Assembly: GCA_023422565.1 (NCBI GenBank)
Contig: JAFAGR010000070.1
Location: 60,733 to 124,732 of the forward strand
Source of the DNA: Bacteroidota bacterium
GTDB lineage: Bacteria > Bacteroidota > Bacteroidia > Chitinophagales > Chitinophagaceae
Direction: 5' to 3'
DNA: 64,000 nucleotides
A program made the position numbers and the translations under genes. Below, piece by piece: positions 25,555-35,860 of this stretch (its first letter is position 1; each line of letters starts with the position of its first letter). The notes beneath the pieces are model-generated. The model searched no databases. It was not told where the DNA came from and was given only the letters and a program-made list of their open reading frames with translations.

Positions 25555-28500
25555 TTAAACTTTCACAATTTGTATTACCAGCGAACTTCCATTGCTCTTT
25601 CGCAGAACTACTAAGTACACGCCGCTCTGCAAGGTCGAAATATTCAAGGTGACCGAAGTTTGGTTCAGGATGTTCATGGGCGCCATGACAGGGCGGCCGT
25701 CCGAATCAATCAAATTCAGAACTTCCCACCCATCAATTACGTTAATTGACCCGATCGTAACAGAATTTGTGGCCGGGTTTGGATATACCTGAATTCCGGA
25801 GAATGGCGGCGCTGACAGATCAACGATAACTGAATCTGAAATTTTGATACAGGAAGCGCTCAATGCTATCACGCGATACTCTCCGGACACCAGTGGTGAA
25901 AAGACTATTCCCGTTGCCTGCGGATTAACAGGTTCCCAAACCCCGCCTATTTTATTTTCCCATACATATGAAGTGTTCGGTGAAGAATTCGTAACCGATA
26001 AAATATTATTTGCAAATAAGATCTCCGGTATAACAAGGTTGCGAACTGTAACGGTTAGTAAATTGCTGGTGATCGGTTGACTGCTCACACAAGGCGCATT
26101 ACTTGTTAATTCAACACTTACAATATCGCCATTTTCAAGTATCGAACTTGTAAATGATGCACTATTGGTACCTGCATCTATACCATTCACTTTCCATTGA
26201 TAAAACGGATTAGCTCCGGCATTGGTTGATGATGCATTAAAGGTAACCGCATCTCCCTGGCACAAGTTTAATGAGGACGCAGAGATCATAACACCCGGCG
26301 TTACCAAAGCACTGACCGTTATAATAACAGTATCACGTGAAATGCAGTTGTTAGCATTGGTAGCAGTAAGAATATATTGAGTAGTTGTGCCCGGATTTGC
26401 CATGGGATCGGGAATATTTGAATTACTTAAGCCCGTTGCAGGAGACCATGAGTAAGTATCTCCGCCTGTTCCGTTGAGCTGCGCTCCGGCTCCACCGCTG
26501 CAGATCACCGTATCTCTTCCTGCATCAGCAAGCGGACTTGTTAAAACATCAATTGACAAGGTGTTGCTCGTTGTTGAAACCGGCCCGGCGCATTCCAATG
26601 AAGTAACGATCAGGCTAACCTGGCTGTTCTGACCTATGGAAGCTAAAGTAAAAGTATTGCTATTGGTACCGGCATTCACACCGTTCACCTGCCATTGGTA
26701 GACGGGGTTCGGGCTGATATTATTAAGCGTGGAAGAAAAAGTTACTGAAGCACCACTACAAACACTGCTCACGGTAGTTTGTATTGTAACTGTTGGTTGA
26801 ACAATATTGCCTGTTACAAACACTGACCTGCTTGCTACGGATCCGCAGGCTGTTGTACCAACCAAACGATAAGACCCCGATGACGTAACCGATAAGGTAG
26901 CGCCTGTTGCACCAACTGAATCGACCAGGTTTTTTTGCCACTGCAAGCTTGTAAACTGGCCCGGCAAAACGTTTGTAGAAAGTGTTAAAGGTGCGGCACT
27001 GCACAATTGTAACGTATCCGCTGCCGAATTGGTGATCTCAATAGTTGGTAAAATACCGGTGCCGCATGGAGTAACCGCATAACAGCCGATATCTACTGGC
27101 GAATAGGCGTTCCTGTTAGTTTTAAGAATATCATCGAAGATCGGCAATACAGATGGAGTGCCCGATCCGTCTGCAGCGCTCTGCGACCCAGGTTTAAGGT
27201 TGAAAGTGCTGCTGTCTCCAGGTGCATTTAAAAAAGCAGGATCACCGGTAATACTTGATGAATCGCAATTACAGGATTGCTTATAGGCTTGCAGTAAACC
27301 CTGAACGGAAGGATCTCCACCGGCATACCATAGGTTGTTTGCGCTGACAGCCTTTATAGAAGAAAAATACTGAAAGTTTTCCTGTGAGTAACCTCCGCCA
27401 AACAAAGGTTCCCTATCGATACTTATAATGTTATTGGTAACGGTCAAAAGGTTTAGCGCGGAAATATAATTGTAACTATACTGGGCTGAAAGCGCAGAGC
27501 CAACAATACCTTTCCCTCCAAAATAGATCGAATTATGTTCAACAAAATGTTTGTCATGTAAGAAGGCCTGATGATCCAACGGTGATACAACAATGCCTTC
27601 GAGCAGAGTCAGGGAGTCTACCGCATCGCCCCTGCTGTTAATACCAAACCGTATTTCATTGTTATAGATCTTTATAAGAGGGCACGAAACTGCCATTGCC
27701 AGATGCCGGAAATCTGAGTTGGGCAATATGCGTAAGGATTCAAATGAATGTATCCTGTTTCCGAATATTTCTATTCCACCTGTGTAATTTGCAGCACCAG
27801 TTCCCTGGTTATATATCCGGTAATATATTCCGCCCAAACTTCCTTCGGGTCCATAGGAACCCTGAACAGTTCCATATGTTTTTAATGCATAAATATTGTT
27901 GTATGAGATGCGGTTATTCTCAAGCGAGTTAAGGTTGATATTTATGGCTGCTACAGAACTTGCGGCAATAATGTGGTGAATTTCATTACTGTCTATGCTT
28001 AAGTATTCAGTGGGGCTTCCCCCTATTCCATTAGCGCCGCCAATTACTTCAACATCCCTGTTAATGCTTGATAATCCACGGAAATTATTTCCTTTAATTG
28101 CAGCCTTTCTTAAACTTGTGCCTAAGTATAATGCGATCAGTTGATTTTTGGAAGTGATGGAATTTTGGTTATTGCTTCCCCCGATCTCATTGTTACTTAT
28201 AACCAGCGAGTCGATCCCCGAAGTGGAGATCAGACTGCTTAAATATCCCGGAGGGTTGCTTGTATAATCGCCCTGGATTCCGCTAAAGAAATTGTTTGAA
28301 ATTACTTTAGTTCCTTCCCAGGCAGACACACTATTAATATCGTATTCAGAAGTGATCGAATTGGTTGAATCAGCTGTTCCGAAAAAATTTCCATCCAGTA
28401 AAACATAACCACCATTGAGATAGACTAGCTGGTGACGATAAGTAGATTCTATATTGCCGAATTTGTTTCCGGTTATAAAAGCTTTTTTCAGCGGATTCCT

Positions 28501-30357
28501 GTTCTGGTAATTTACAAACGCGAAGTTGGCAGCGGTAGATATCATGCGATACTTACCTGTTCCCCATTGCGGTGAAGATCCACCGAAGTAATTATCCCTC
28601 ACATTAACTGTTTCGGTATTTATTAGTGTGATGGCTGATGCATGAGTGAAAGGGAGGTAAACCTGGGGCCTTACCGGTACAGGTTGATAGAACCTGTTAT
28701 TGCTGATCTGTAAATTTTCCCCACCGCCTTCAAAATGTATAGCCGATCTTGTAAAGCGACTGAATTCATTCCCCCTGATCACGAAGTCCCTTCCCATCGT
28801 TGTATCACCGGGCTTAACATATATCAAATCTGATACAGGATTATCAAATGCTGTGAATTCATTATTAGTGATAGAAAGTGCATTCACATCTTTCCTGGAC
28901 ATGTTCTGCAAGTTGTTCCATGGAACAACAATAATTGCATACCCTAACAATCCGGATTCTGCTTTTTTTACTACCCTGCAATAATTGATTCCACCTGAAT
29001 CAGCACCATTCGTGTATTGAATGGCGGGAAAAGAAGAGTGGGCCTGGTAAATAGTAAAACTGCGGTTTGTACCTGTGCCCCCGGCCCTTCCATCTAAAAA
29101 TACCTTGCGAACGCTGTCAACATAAAATAATGGCCCCGCGTAATTCGCCTCCCATGTTATAGTCGCCCCGGCTGCAGGACGTATCACCACTGATTCCAGC
29201 AAATTGGTTTGCAAAAAAGAATTTATGGTAAGCGGCAATGGTTCGTTGGCAAAGGAATAATTATTTTCAAGCTCTATGACCAGGTTAGGACCGATGTGTT
29301 TGCATGGTGCATCCTGCAACAAACTTGATATGGAAGGATAATCACCGGGAATTTTCTTTATCCCGTTTATTTGCGGCATGAGCGTTTGCGCTGTATAATA
29401 CACAGTATCGGAATTCACGAAGCCATTACTAAAGAACACCTCGTAACTATTATTGGAAAATGGCTGTAGCGAAGTCTGATTATAAGAATATGTTCCTGCG
29501 CCGGAAGGAGAGGCTGCAAAAATTGTATGGAGCGGTTTAAAGTTAGTCCCGGAATCTGCGTGAGCAATCATCACTACCGATTCGTTGTTGGAGCTCTCCG
29601 AAACATCAAGTGTTAAACATCCTGGCTGAATATTGGAGGCGCTTATGCTTGTTGGTGCCGCCGGTTTAGATGTGTCTGGCTGAAAAGAATATTTCGTATT
29701 TGCGTAGATGCTGTCGAAATTACTTTGCACTGAAGAATAGTCTGCAAGGGGAACAGCATTGTTAGGATTTACTTTCAACGAAGCTAAAACCGGGTAGCCA
29801 AGAATATTTGTTTTGCAAAATATTTTATAGCGCCAGGAGGTTGATGGTCCGTAAAATCCTCTGACGTGTTGATATACAAATTGAATTTTTCCGGTTCTTT
29901 CGTGCAACCACAATTGAAATTTCGTGGTTTCGTCTGTAGGCTGCATTACCCCGCTGAATTGAACTACCATTTTCCTGTCAGGCGCCACTCCTGTCATTTT
30001 ATAGGTTGCATTCCAAAACGTTCCATTGTAAAGTGGCACGATCACATTCGAATCTAATTGTGGATTGTTAGATAAGATTGCACTCCCCAACTTTATGAAA
30101 CCCATCGGTGAAACATAAAAGCTATCATAAGCAGACAAACCATACCTGAAAGAAAACCCGCTTATCGGTATAGACGGTGATGTGAACGGAGGACCGTTAA
30201 AAGAAACAACGGTTGCGCCGGTCATATCTTCCAGCGTGGAGGTGCTTTTTTCAAATTTGAATGAACCCGGGTTCCACGGGCTGTTCTGCGAAAAAGAATT
30301 TGACCCTGCAAGAATCAGGGCTAACAAAAAAAAGATCTTGCTAAAGCAGGTTAACAT
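25555..30357 (-). CDS. Giant exported protein with T9SS sorting domain
   Basis: A 1600-residue surface or secreted protein. It has an N-terminal signal peptide (MLTCFSKIFFLLALILAG...FSQ), a beta-sandwich start, a long right-handed parallel beta-helix region rich in NNxF/GN turns (about 350-1090), several Ig/PKD-like repeats with SPATGLSN and YQWxVNG motifs, and a C-terminal type A sorting domain beginning QVYPNPATNSV and ending with VLRKSNGS and QIVKV. The domain directs export by T9SS. The ATG at 30357 is preferred because an ATG six codons earlier only adds residues before the signal peptide. Ligand unknown. Confidence 0.88.
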   Translation of the reverse strand: MLTCFSKIFFLLALILAGSNSFSQNSPWNPGSFKFEKSTSTLEDMTGATVVSFNGPPFTSPSIPISGFSFRYGLSAYDSFYVSPMGFIKLGSAILSNNPQLDSNVIVPLYNGTFWNATYKMTGVAPDRKMVVQFSGVMQPTDETTKFQLWLHERTGKIQFVYQHVRGFYGPSTSWRYKIFCKTNILGYPVLASLKVNPNNAVPLADYSSVQSNFDSIYANTKYSFQPDTSKPAAPTSISASNIQPGCLTLDVSESSNNESVVMIAHADSGTNFKPLHTIFAASPSGAGTYSYNQTSLQPFSNNSYEVFFSNGFVNSDTVYYTAQTLMPQINGIKKIPGDYPSISSLLQDAPCKHIGPNLVIELENNYSFANEPLPLTINSFLQTNLLESVVIRPAAGATITWEANYAGPLFYVDSVRKVFLDGRAGGTGTNRSFTIYQAHSSFPAIQYTNGADSGGINYCRVVKKAESGLLGYAIIVVPWNNLQNMSRKDVNALSITNNEFTAFDNPVSDLIYVKPGDTTMGRDFVIRGNEFSRFTRSAIHFEGGGENLQISNNRFYQPVPVRPQVYLPFTHASAITLINTETVNVRDNYFGGSSPQWGTGKYRMISTAANFAFVNYQNRNPLKKAFITGNKFGNIESTYRHQLVYLNGGYVLLDGNFFGTADSTNSITSEYDINSVSAWEGTKVISNNFFSGIQGDYTSNPPGYLSSLISTSGIDSLVISNNEIGGSNNQNSITSKNQLIALYLGTSLRKAAIKGNNFRGLSSINRDVEVIGGANGIGGSPTEYLSIDSNEIHHIIAASSVAAININLNSLENNRISYNNIYALKTYGTVQGSYGPEGSLGGIYYRIYNQGTGAANYTGGIEIFGNRIHSFESLRILPNSDFRHLAMAVSCPLIKIYNNEIRFGINSRGDAVDSLTLLEGIVVSPLDHQAFLHDKHFVEHNSIYFGGKGIVGSALSAQYSYNYISALNLLTVTNNIISIDREPLFGGGYSQENFQYFSSIKAVSANNLWYAGGDPSVQGLLQAYKQSCNCDSSSITGDPAFLNAPGDSSTFNLKPGSQSAADGSGTPSVLPIFDDILKTNRNAYSPVDIGCYAVTPCGTGILPTIEITNSAADTLQLCSAAPLTLSTNVLPGQFTSLQWQKNLVDSVGATGATLSVTSSGSYRLVGTTACGSVASRSVFVTGNIVQPTVTIQTTVSSVCSGASVTFSSTLNNISPNPVYQWQVNGVNAGTNSNTFTLASIGQNSQVSLIVTSLECAGPVSTTSNTLSIDVLTSPLADAGRDTVICSGGAGAQLNGTGGDTYSWSPATGLSNSNIPDPMANPGTTTQYILTATNANNCISRDTVIITVSALVTPGVMISASSLNLCQGDAVTFNASSTNAGANPFYQWKVNGIDAGTNSASFTSSILENGDIVSVELTSNAPCVSSQPITSNLLTVTVRNLVIPEILFANNILSVTNSSPNTSYVWENKIGGVWEPVNPQATGIVFSPLVSGEYRVIALSASCIKISDSVIVDLSAPPFSGIQVYPNPATNSVTIGSINVIDGWEVLNLIDSDGRPVMAPMNILNQTSVTLNISTLQSGVYLVVLRKSNGSSLVIQIVKV

Positions 30358-30612
30358 GGCTTTACCTTGGAGCATGCCGGTAAGTTTGGTGTCAAAAAAT
30401 GATCAGGGACGCCGAATATACAGAAAATGGCTTATCTGTCAGGAAAAGCGATAAAAACGGGGAAAAGTATTTGATAGCCTTAAAACAGCATTGGGGCAAG
30501 GGTTTACAACGCGCCGTTGTTGTATTGGGGTCCGTTCACTCCAGGCATAATATGCAAAAGCTGCTGGAAGCAATCCGGTAACAACCGGAAGATCAAGAAA
30601 GCCGGCAAAGAA

Positions 30613-31428
30613 TTACTTTTTGCCTTCAAAAAAACCAAGGTGCTTCAAAATGTCTTTGGTAATGTTCATCCTCACACCGGGCATGTCGATATCAGGATCG
30701 GAAGACCTTACAAAGGTGACGAAAAAATAAGGATGATTGTTTTCTTCTATCCAGCCCGCAACCCACCCGATACTATTGTTCTGCTCATCAGAACCCCAGC
30801 CTGTTTTATAGCTTAATTTATAAGCGGTGTTATCTTCCTGAAGCATCACTTCACGCACGGTTTGCTGCACGCTTTTTCTGAAAGGGAGCTGATCAAAATA
30901 TAATTTTTTAACAAGCCCGAGCTGCTCATCGGGCGAAATTTTCAGAGTATTATTCAGCCAAAAAGAATCGATCGGGCCCTCGATATTTTTGTTGCCGTAA
31001 GAAAGTGAATCGATCCATAATTTCATGGTATCAGGCCCTATACGCCGCGCCACTTCCTGATAATAAGGCACGCTGCTTACCTTAAAAGCTTCGCGCATGT
31101 TCATGTTCCTGTTCCATTCCTTCACCGGGCGGCGCTTACCATCCCATTTTATTATCATGCTATCGTTGGTGATCCGGCCGGTTTCCAGGCCAATCAGCGA
31201 GTTTACAATTTTAAAGGTGGAGGCGGGAGAAAAGCGCATAGTATCCAGCTTCATATTGTAAACGGTAACCTTTCCAGTGGCATTATTCAACATGGTAAAA
31301 CAACCATCTACATTTCTTGTATCGAAATACTTTTTAAGATCGTTATCAATTTCCGCAGTGTTAACTGAACAGGAAGATGTGAAAACAAGGCCGGTTATTA
31401 AAATGAATAATACATTGAATCGGTTCAT
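30613..31428 (-). CDS. Class D (OXA-type) beta-lactamase
   Basis: A 271-residue serine beta-lactamase. All class D motifs are present and fall at the standard numbering: STFK at 70-73, SSV at 118-120, YGN at 144-146, Trp157, and KTG at 208-210 with WG after it. Lys73 is the residue that is carboxylated in this class. The N-terminus is a signal peptide ending in Cys20, possibly a lipoprotein. It lies 6 nt downstream of the DUF3109 gene and is co-oriented with the gld block, so it looks resident and not mobile. The substrate range is unknown. Confidence 0.93.
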   Translation of the reverse strand: MNRFNVLFILITGLVFTSSCSVNTAEIDNDLKKYFDTRNVDGCFTMLNNATGKVTVYNMKLDTMRFSPASTFKIVNSLIGLETGRITNDSMIIKWDGKRRPVKEWNRNMNMREAFKVSSVPYYQEVARRIGPDTMKLWIDSLSYGNKNIEGPIDSFWLNNTLKISPDEQLGLVKKLYFDQLPFRKSVQQTVREVMLQEDNTAYKLSYKTGWGSDEQNNSIGWVAGWIEENNHPYFFVTFVRSSDPDIDMPGVRMNITKDILKHLGFFEGKK

Positions 31429-31434
31429 CTGTTT

Positions 31435-32019
31435 TTAAGGTTTTGTTTTTACATGCTCTGCAGTTGCTTCGAGAGCTTCGTAAAATTTATTTCCAAACTT
31501 TCTGGTCAACGGTTCACGCAAGAATTGATATACCGGCACCTTTAGCTTCTTTCCGAGCGCGCATGCGGCCTTGCAGTTATCTTCACGGGGTTCGTAATTT
31601 GCGTATTCGGTAACGCCATCGCGGCTCTTCTTTACTATGATCGGAAAGAGATGGCAGCTTATTGGTTTCTTAAAATTGATCTTGCCATCAAGATACGCCG
31701 CCTCAATCCCGCATTTTACAATTCCCTGTTCATCCCTGATACCGTAAACGCATATTTGAGAATTAATAGTTGGCGTTACCCAACCAAATTCTTTATCATA
31801 CACATACCTCCCTTGCTTTGCAATTTCAGCAACGCTTTCAGGGCGGAGATAGGGAAGAACTTCACTAAAGGCCTCGTCAATTTTTTTAAGTTCCTTTTTG
31901 TCTAATGGAGCGCCTGCATCACCGTCAACACAGCATGCTCCTTTGCAACGGGCAAGGTCGCAAACAAATTGTTCGCTGAGCACCTGGTCGCTGACAAGCA
32001 CGTTGTTAATGGCAATCAT
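31435..32019 (-). CDS. DUF3109 Cys-rich protein
   Basis: A 194-residue cytoplasmic protein of the DUF3109 family. It is rich in conserved cysteines: CDLARCKGACC near the N-terminus, single Cys in QICVYG and VKCGIE, then SCHLFPI and CKAACALG. The set recalls the YkgJ-like metal- or cluster-binding proteins, so it probably binds iron, zinc or an Fe-S cluster; which one is unknown. A -7 element lies 4 nt upstream of its ATG. The beta-lactamase gene follows immediately, probably in the same transcript. Confidence 0.87.
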   Translation of the reverse strand: MIAINNVLVSDQVLSEQFVCDLARCKGACCVDGDAGAPLDKKELKKIDEAFSEVLPYLRPESVAEIAKQGRYVYDKEFGWVTPTINSQICVYGIRDEQGIVKCGIEAAYLDGKINFKKPISCHLFPIIVKKSRDGVTEYANYEPREDNCKAACALGKKLKVPVYQFLREPLTRKFGNKFYEALEATAEHVKTKP

Positions 32020-32023
32020 GGCG

Positions 32024-32031
32024 CAAAATTA
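32024..32031 (-). promoter_or_regulatory. Candidate -7 element for the DUF3109 gene
   Basis: Minus-strand TAATTTTG ends 4 nt before the ATG at 32019, a full match to TAnnTTTG. If used, the transcript starts at or next to the start codon. Confidence 0.35.
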
Positions 32032-32040
32032 AGCAATAAT

Positions 32041-32110
32041 GATTTGAAGTGAGAGGTGAGATATGAGATGTGAGAATTTGGAAATGTGCGGATGTGCCGA
32101 TTTGGAAACG
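32041..32110. repeat. 8-nt periodic repeat tract
   Basis: Imperfect units of the GATTTG/GATGTG type (for example GAAATGTGCGGATGTGCC) fill the gap between gldD and the DUF3109 gene. Same family as at 18640, 46490 and 55741. Confidence 0.6.
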
Positions 32111-32188
32111 GGTTCTTATAACTATCCGGGTTCCGACTCGTTATAACGCAACGATTTGAGTTTGCCTTACCGGCATGATACTTTCCGT

Positions 32189-32842
32189 TTAATCTTTAAA
32201 CCTGAACGTATTTATCAGGTGGTCGATATCCTTCTGCAAAAAATCCTGTACAGGCCTTATGGAGTCTGCATTTGGAGTGGCACTAAAATACAAAGCGCCT
32301 CTTAAAAAATGTTTCACTGTGTCGGTAACAAAAAACTGCCGTGCTGTTGCGGCATTTCCACCAACTCTGAATGAAACACCGGTTACGCCGAGCGGATTTG
32401 TGAAAAGGCTGTCGCGGATGGAGGTAGCAACTACTTCATTCTTATTTGTTAAATTAAATGCATCGTTCACCATGTTATCGAAATAGTTGATCCCGGCAGA
32501 ATCGCGATAGTTGCCATCGGGTTGTTTCACTTTGTATATCGCCTTACCGCCCACTATTTTATAGCTTAAAAAGATCTTCGCTCCAAACTGAGGAAAATCT
32601 ATATTCACCCAATAATCGTTTTCGGGAGTGCTGTCAAAATATGTACTGTCTTGTATTATGTTGGCATAAACAGGGTACTCAAACGTATATGGAAAGCCCT
32701 GCCGGTTGAAGGAAGTATATTCATGTGCGGGAAGGTCGATATGAAAATATCCCTTCTTTTTCGACGTATAAACTGAATTGCAGGAAAGCACAACCAGGCC
32801 AGCAAAAACCGTACATACAATCAAATAGAATCTTCGTATCAT
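32189..32842 (-). CDS. gldD: Gliding motility lipoprotein GldD
   Basis: A 217-residue lipoprotein with a signal peptide and lipobox LVVLSC (Cys21). The body matches GldD: KKGYFHIDLPAHEY after the anchor, YTFEYPVYA, WVNIDFPQFGA and IYLSYK-like strand. GldD is required for gliding and T9SS function in Flavobacterium; its exact step is unresolved. It lies 14 nt after gldE, the conserved pair arrangement. Confidence 0.93.
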   Translation of the reverse strand: MIRRFYLIVCTVFAGLVVLSCNSVYTSKKKGYFHIDLPAHEYTSFNRQGFPYTFEYPVYANIIQDSTYFDSTPENDYWVNIDFPQFGAKIFLSYKIVGGKAIYKVKQPDGNYRDSAGINYFDNMVNDAFNLTNKNEVVATSIRDSLFTNPLGVTGVSFRVGGNAATARQFFVTDTVKHFLRGALYFSATPNADSIRPVQDFLQKDIDHLINTFRFKD

Positions 32843-32856
32843 ATTTTTTCCGGGGG

Positions 32857-34188
32857 TTATTCGGCCTCTTGGGGGCTCACGCTGATCTTTACCTTATCTA
32901 TCCTGTTCTTATTTATTTCGAGCGGAATGAAGGTGAAATCACCGCTTACCAGTTGCTCATTTACTTGCGGGAACTCTCCGGCGATTTCCAGAACAAGGCC
33001 TGCGAGGGAATCGCTGTCGCCGCGAACCGATTCAAAAACATCCTGCGGAAGTTTCATCATCCGGCAAACATCGTGTATCATTGTTTTACCCTCAAAGATG
33101 TAATTATTCTCATCTAACCTGATGTTGGCGCTTTCCTCATCATCAAATTCATCTTCAATTTCCCCGATAATTTCCTCCATAATATCCTCCAGAGTCACTA
33201 TGCCGGAAGTTCCGCCAAATTCATCTACCACAACTGCAAAGTGGATCCTTCTGGTTCTGAATTCCTGGAGAAGATCTTCTATCAATTTCTGTTCGTGCAC
33301 AAAATATGGCTGCCTCATAAGTACCGTCCAATCGAAGCTGTCAGGCTCTCCAATATGAGGAAGAAGGTCTTTGGTGTGCAGCATTCCCTTTATTTCATCA
33401 AGATTGTGCTTGTATACGGGCAACCTTGAATAGTTAAGATCAAGCACAATTTTCTTTACCTCATTAAATGTGCAGTCGGTTTCAATTCCACTAACGTCGA
33501 GGCGTGTACGCATGATCTGCTTGACCGTAGTATCGCCAAACTTCCTGATCCCTTTTAATATTTGCTTTTCTTCCTGCGATGCTTCGTGTTCGGGAAGAAG
33601 ATCTATGGCATCATCAAGATCACTGCGCACCATCGTAGCAGCCCTTGGTCCCGACTTTTTCTCAATTCTTTCTGTGAACCGCACCATACGGTTGCTAAGG
33701 CGGAACAATAATGAATTGAATATCTCCATCATAAGCGATGCGGTGGCAGCAAACCAAACCTTATGATGAGTTGCCCAAACCTTTGGAAGAACCTGCGAGA
33801 ACAACACCAACACGATGGCAAGGATTGCCACCTTAATGAAGAATATCGACCAAAACGTTAAGTTGAGCGCGCTGAAAAGGTCGTCAAGCAAAATATTGCT
33901 GATGAGAATTATCCCAAGGTTCACAAAACTGCCGGCCAGCAACATGGAAGTCATCAGCGTTTTGGGGTGCTCCATCAAGTAGACGATCCTCCGAAAGGCA
34001 GGCTGGCGCTTGGTTTTAAGCACATTAAGATCTTTGGAGGTCATGGAGAAAAAAGCGACCTCGCTTCCCGCAATTAAAAAAGATATTATCAGCAGTAAAA
34101 CAGCCGCAACAATAAGAACCGTTGTGGCTGCAGGTGTGATGGCAAGAAATTGAATGGCCGGAATAAAAATATCCGAATGATAGTCCAA
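32857..34188 (-). CDS. gldE: Gliding motility-associated protein GldE
   Basis: A 443-residue membrane protein. An N-terminal TM stretch and a DUF21/CNNM domain (about 20-195) are followed by two CBS domains (about 210-335, with TRLDVSGIE and YSRLPVYK) and a C-terminal CorC/HlyC domain. This is the CorB/CNNM architecture linked to divalent-cation transport; GldE is the member paired with GldD. Order mutY-ssb-gldE-gldD is a conserved block in the phylum. Confidence 0.92.
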   Translation of the reverse strand: MDYHSDIFIPAIQFLAITPAATTVLIVAAVLLLIISFLIAGSEVAFFSMTSKDLNVLKTKRQPAFRRIVYLMEHPKTLMTSMLLAGSFVNLGIILISNILLDDLFSALNLTFWSIFFIKVAILAIVLVLFSQVLPKVWATHHKVWFAATASLMMEIFNSLLFRLSNRMVRFTERIEKKSGPRAATMVRSDLDDAIDLLPEHEASQEEKQILKGIRKFGDTTVKQIMRTRLDVSGIETDCTFNEVKKIVLDLNYSRLPVYKHNLDEIKGMLHTKDLLPHIGEPDSFDWTVLMRQPYFVHEQKLIEDLLQEFRTRRIHFAVVVDEFGGTSGIVTLEDIMEEIIGEIEDEFDDEESANIRLDENNYIFEGKTMIHDVCRMMKLPQDVFESVRGDSDSLAGLVLEIAGEFPQVNEQLVSGDFTFIPLEINKNRIDKVKISVSPQEAE

Positions 34189-34228
34189 GACAAATCAGTT
34201 TAGTAAACAATAACCACTTTACCGTGGC

Positions 34229-34654
34229 TTAAAAGCTCAGTTTATCCCCTCCATCGTCTGAAGGCGGAAGTTCTGTTCCGCCCGAATGATCCGGAGCATC
34301 AAAACCGCCCTGCGAACCGTCATTTCTTTTATCAAGCATAATGAGGTTATCACCGACGATTTCGGTGGCAAATTTCTTATTTCCTTCCTTATCTTCCCAA
34401 CTTCTTGTTTTCAGCCTGCCTTCAATATACACCAGGCTTCCCCGATGAAGATATTTTTGCGCAAGCTCCGCCAGCCCTCTCCACAAAACGACAGTATGCC
34501 ATTCTGTTTGAGAAATCAGCTTACCGCTCCGGTCTTTATAAGTTTCAGTTGTGGCAAGTGAAAATTTTGCAACGGCTATATTTCCTTCAAGAAATTGAAT
34601 ATCCGGATCCTTACCTAAATTTCCTATCAGCATTACCCTGTTTACCCCTCTCAT
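34229..34654 (-). CDS. ssb: Single-stranded DNA-binding protein
   Basis: A 141-residue OB-fold protein: MRGVNRVMLIGNLGKDPDI, FSLATTETYKDRSG, TEWHTVVLWRGLAELA, and YIEGRLKTRSW are typical SSB segments. The C-terminal tail is acidic (PPSDDGGDKLSF) and ends in Phe, as needed for partner binding, though the DDDIPF form is not exact. It lies between mutY and gldE. Confidence 0.95.
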   Translation of the reverse strand: MRGVNRVMLIGNLGKDPDIQFLEGNIAVAKFSLATTETYKDRSGKLISQTEWHTVVLWRGLAELAQKYLHRGSLVYIEGRLKTRSWEDKEGNKKFATEIVGDNLIMLDKRNDGSQGGFDAPDHSGGTELPPSDDGGDKLSF

Positions 34655-34699
34655 ATAACTTTGATTTGTTGATTCATTATGCCTGTACTTCTAAAGATA

Positions 34700-35791
34700 C
34701 TATTTCTCCGAAAATTGACAATGAGCAAACGGAACATCATGCGTTAAATCAGCCAAAATGCGGGTGATCATGCGGGGAAAAGGGAGGGTCTTAAGTTCTG
34801 AGATTTTCACCCATTGCATTCCCTCCGGAATTTCAACCGGCTTACATTCAAGGGCAAAAAAACGGCCATGAATATTCTGATGAGAAAGTTGCTGAACGTG
34901 TTGAAAGAGAAAAGCTGGTTTTTTACAGTTTGCGTTTTCATCTGGCTTGATCTTCCAATCCCCCAGGTTGGGAACATGTTGCGATTCAACAAGTGGAAAC
35001 TGGTATAGGTTTTCCCAAATATCCTTCCCGATACGCTTCTCTACCGGCACTTTCCCTGAGCAGCTTAGTATCAGGAAGTTAAAGAAACGGTCTTTTCTCA
35101 CAGCCTTTCTGCTTTTAACAGGCAATTGCTGCGTTCTGCCAAGCGCAAGGGCCTTACATTTTTCCTGAAGTGGACATTCTTCACATAGCGGGCTGCGCGG
35201 CTTACATATCGTAGCTCCAAAATCCATAATTGCCTGGTTATATTCAGCAGACCGGGTCCGGGGCAGAAGGGCATCACTCAATTTGGTGAAAAGGGCCTTA
35301 CCTGCTGAAGTATCGATGGGCTCCTCAATATCAAAAAAGCGGGAAAGCACCCGAAACACATTTCCATCCAGCACAGCGTGTGGCTGATCGTATGCAAAAG
35401 ACGCAATTGCAGCGGCGGTGTAGCTTCCCACCCCGGGTAATGCCTTGATGTCTTCAATTTTATCAGGAAACTTTCCGTCAAGTTTATCATGAATCCTTCT
35501 TGCGGCAGCCAGCATGTTTCTGCATCGGCTATAATATCCCAGGCCTTCCCACAATTTGAAAACAGATTGGTCTTCAGCCATGGCAAGACTGGAAACCTCG
35601 GGGTATTGAGTTATAAACCGTTCGTAATAAGCGCGCCCCTGCTCCACTCGTGTTTGTTGTAGAATTATTTCGCTCATCCACACCCGGTAAGGATTTTTTT
35701 CCCCCTTCCAAGGCATTTCGCGCTGATTGTCAGTTGAATTCCACGACAATAATTTACCAACAAACCATTTTTTCAGGCTTGAGTTTGCCAT
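34700..35791 (-). CDS. mutY: A/G-specific adenine glycosylase
   Basis: A 363-residue repair enzyme that removes A mispaired with 8-oxoG. It has the catalytic Glu in SEIILQQTRV, the helix-hairpin-helix LPGVGSYTAAAI with the catalytic Asp in VLDGNV, the 4Fe-4S ligands C-x6-C-x2-C-x5-C in CKPRSPLCEECP and EKC, and a C-terminal NUDIX-like 8-oxoG recognition domain. The ATG at 35791 is preferred over 35821, which adds ten residues before the usual start. HU is divergently transcribed. Confidence 0.95.
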   Translation of the reverse strand: MANSSLKKWFVGKLLSWNSTDNQREMPWKGEKNPYRVWMSEIILQQTRVEQGRAYYERFITQYPEVSSLAMAEDQSVFKLWEGLGYYSRCRNMLAAARRIHDKLDGKFPDKIEDIKALPGVGSYTAAAIASFAYDQPHAVLDGNVFRVLSRFFDIEEPIDTSAGKALFTKLSDALLPRTRSAEYNQAIMDFGATICKPRSPLCEECPLQEKCKALALGRTQQLPVKSRKAVRKDRFFNFLILSCSGKVPVEKRIGKDIWENLYQFPLVESQHVPNLGDWKIKPDENANCKKPAFLFQHVQQLSHQNIHGRFFALECKPVEIPEGMQWVKISELKTLPFPRMITRILADLTHDVPFAHCQFSEK

Positions 35792-35860
35792 CCCGTGCAT
35801 AAAATTGTAGTTGCCAGCCACTTCGGCATGATTTTATATTGTTAATAATCAAAAATTGAC

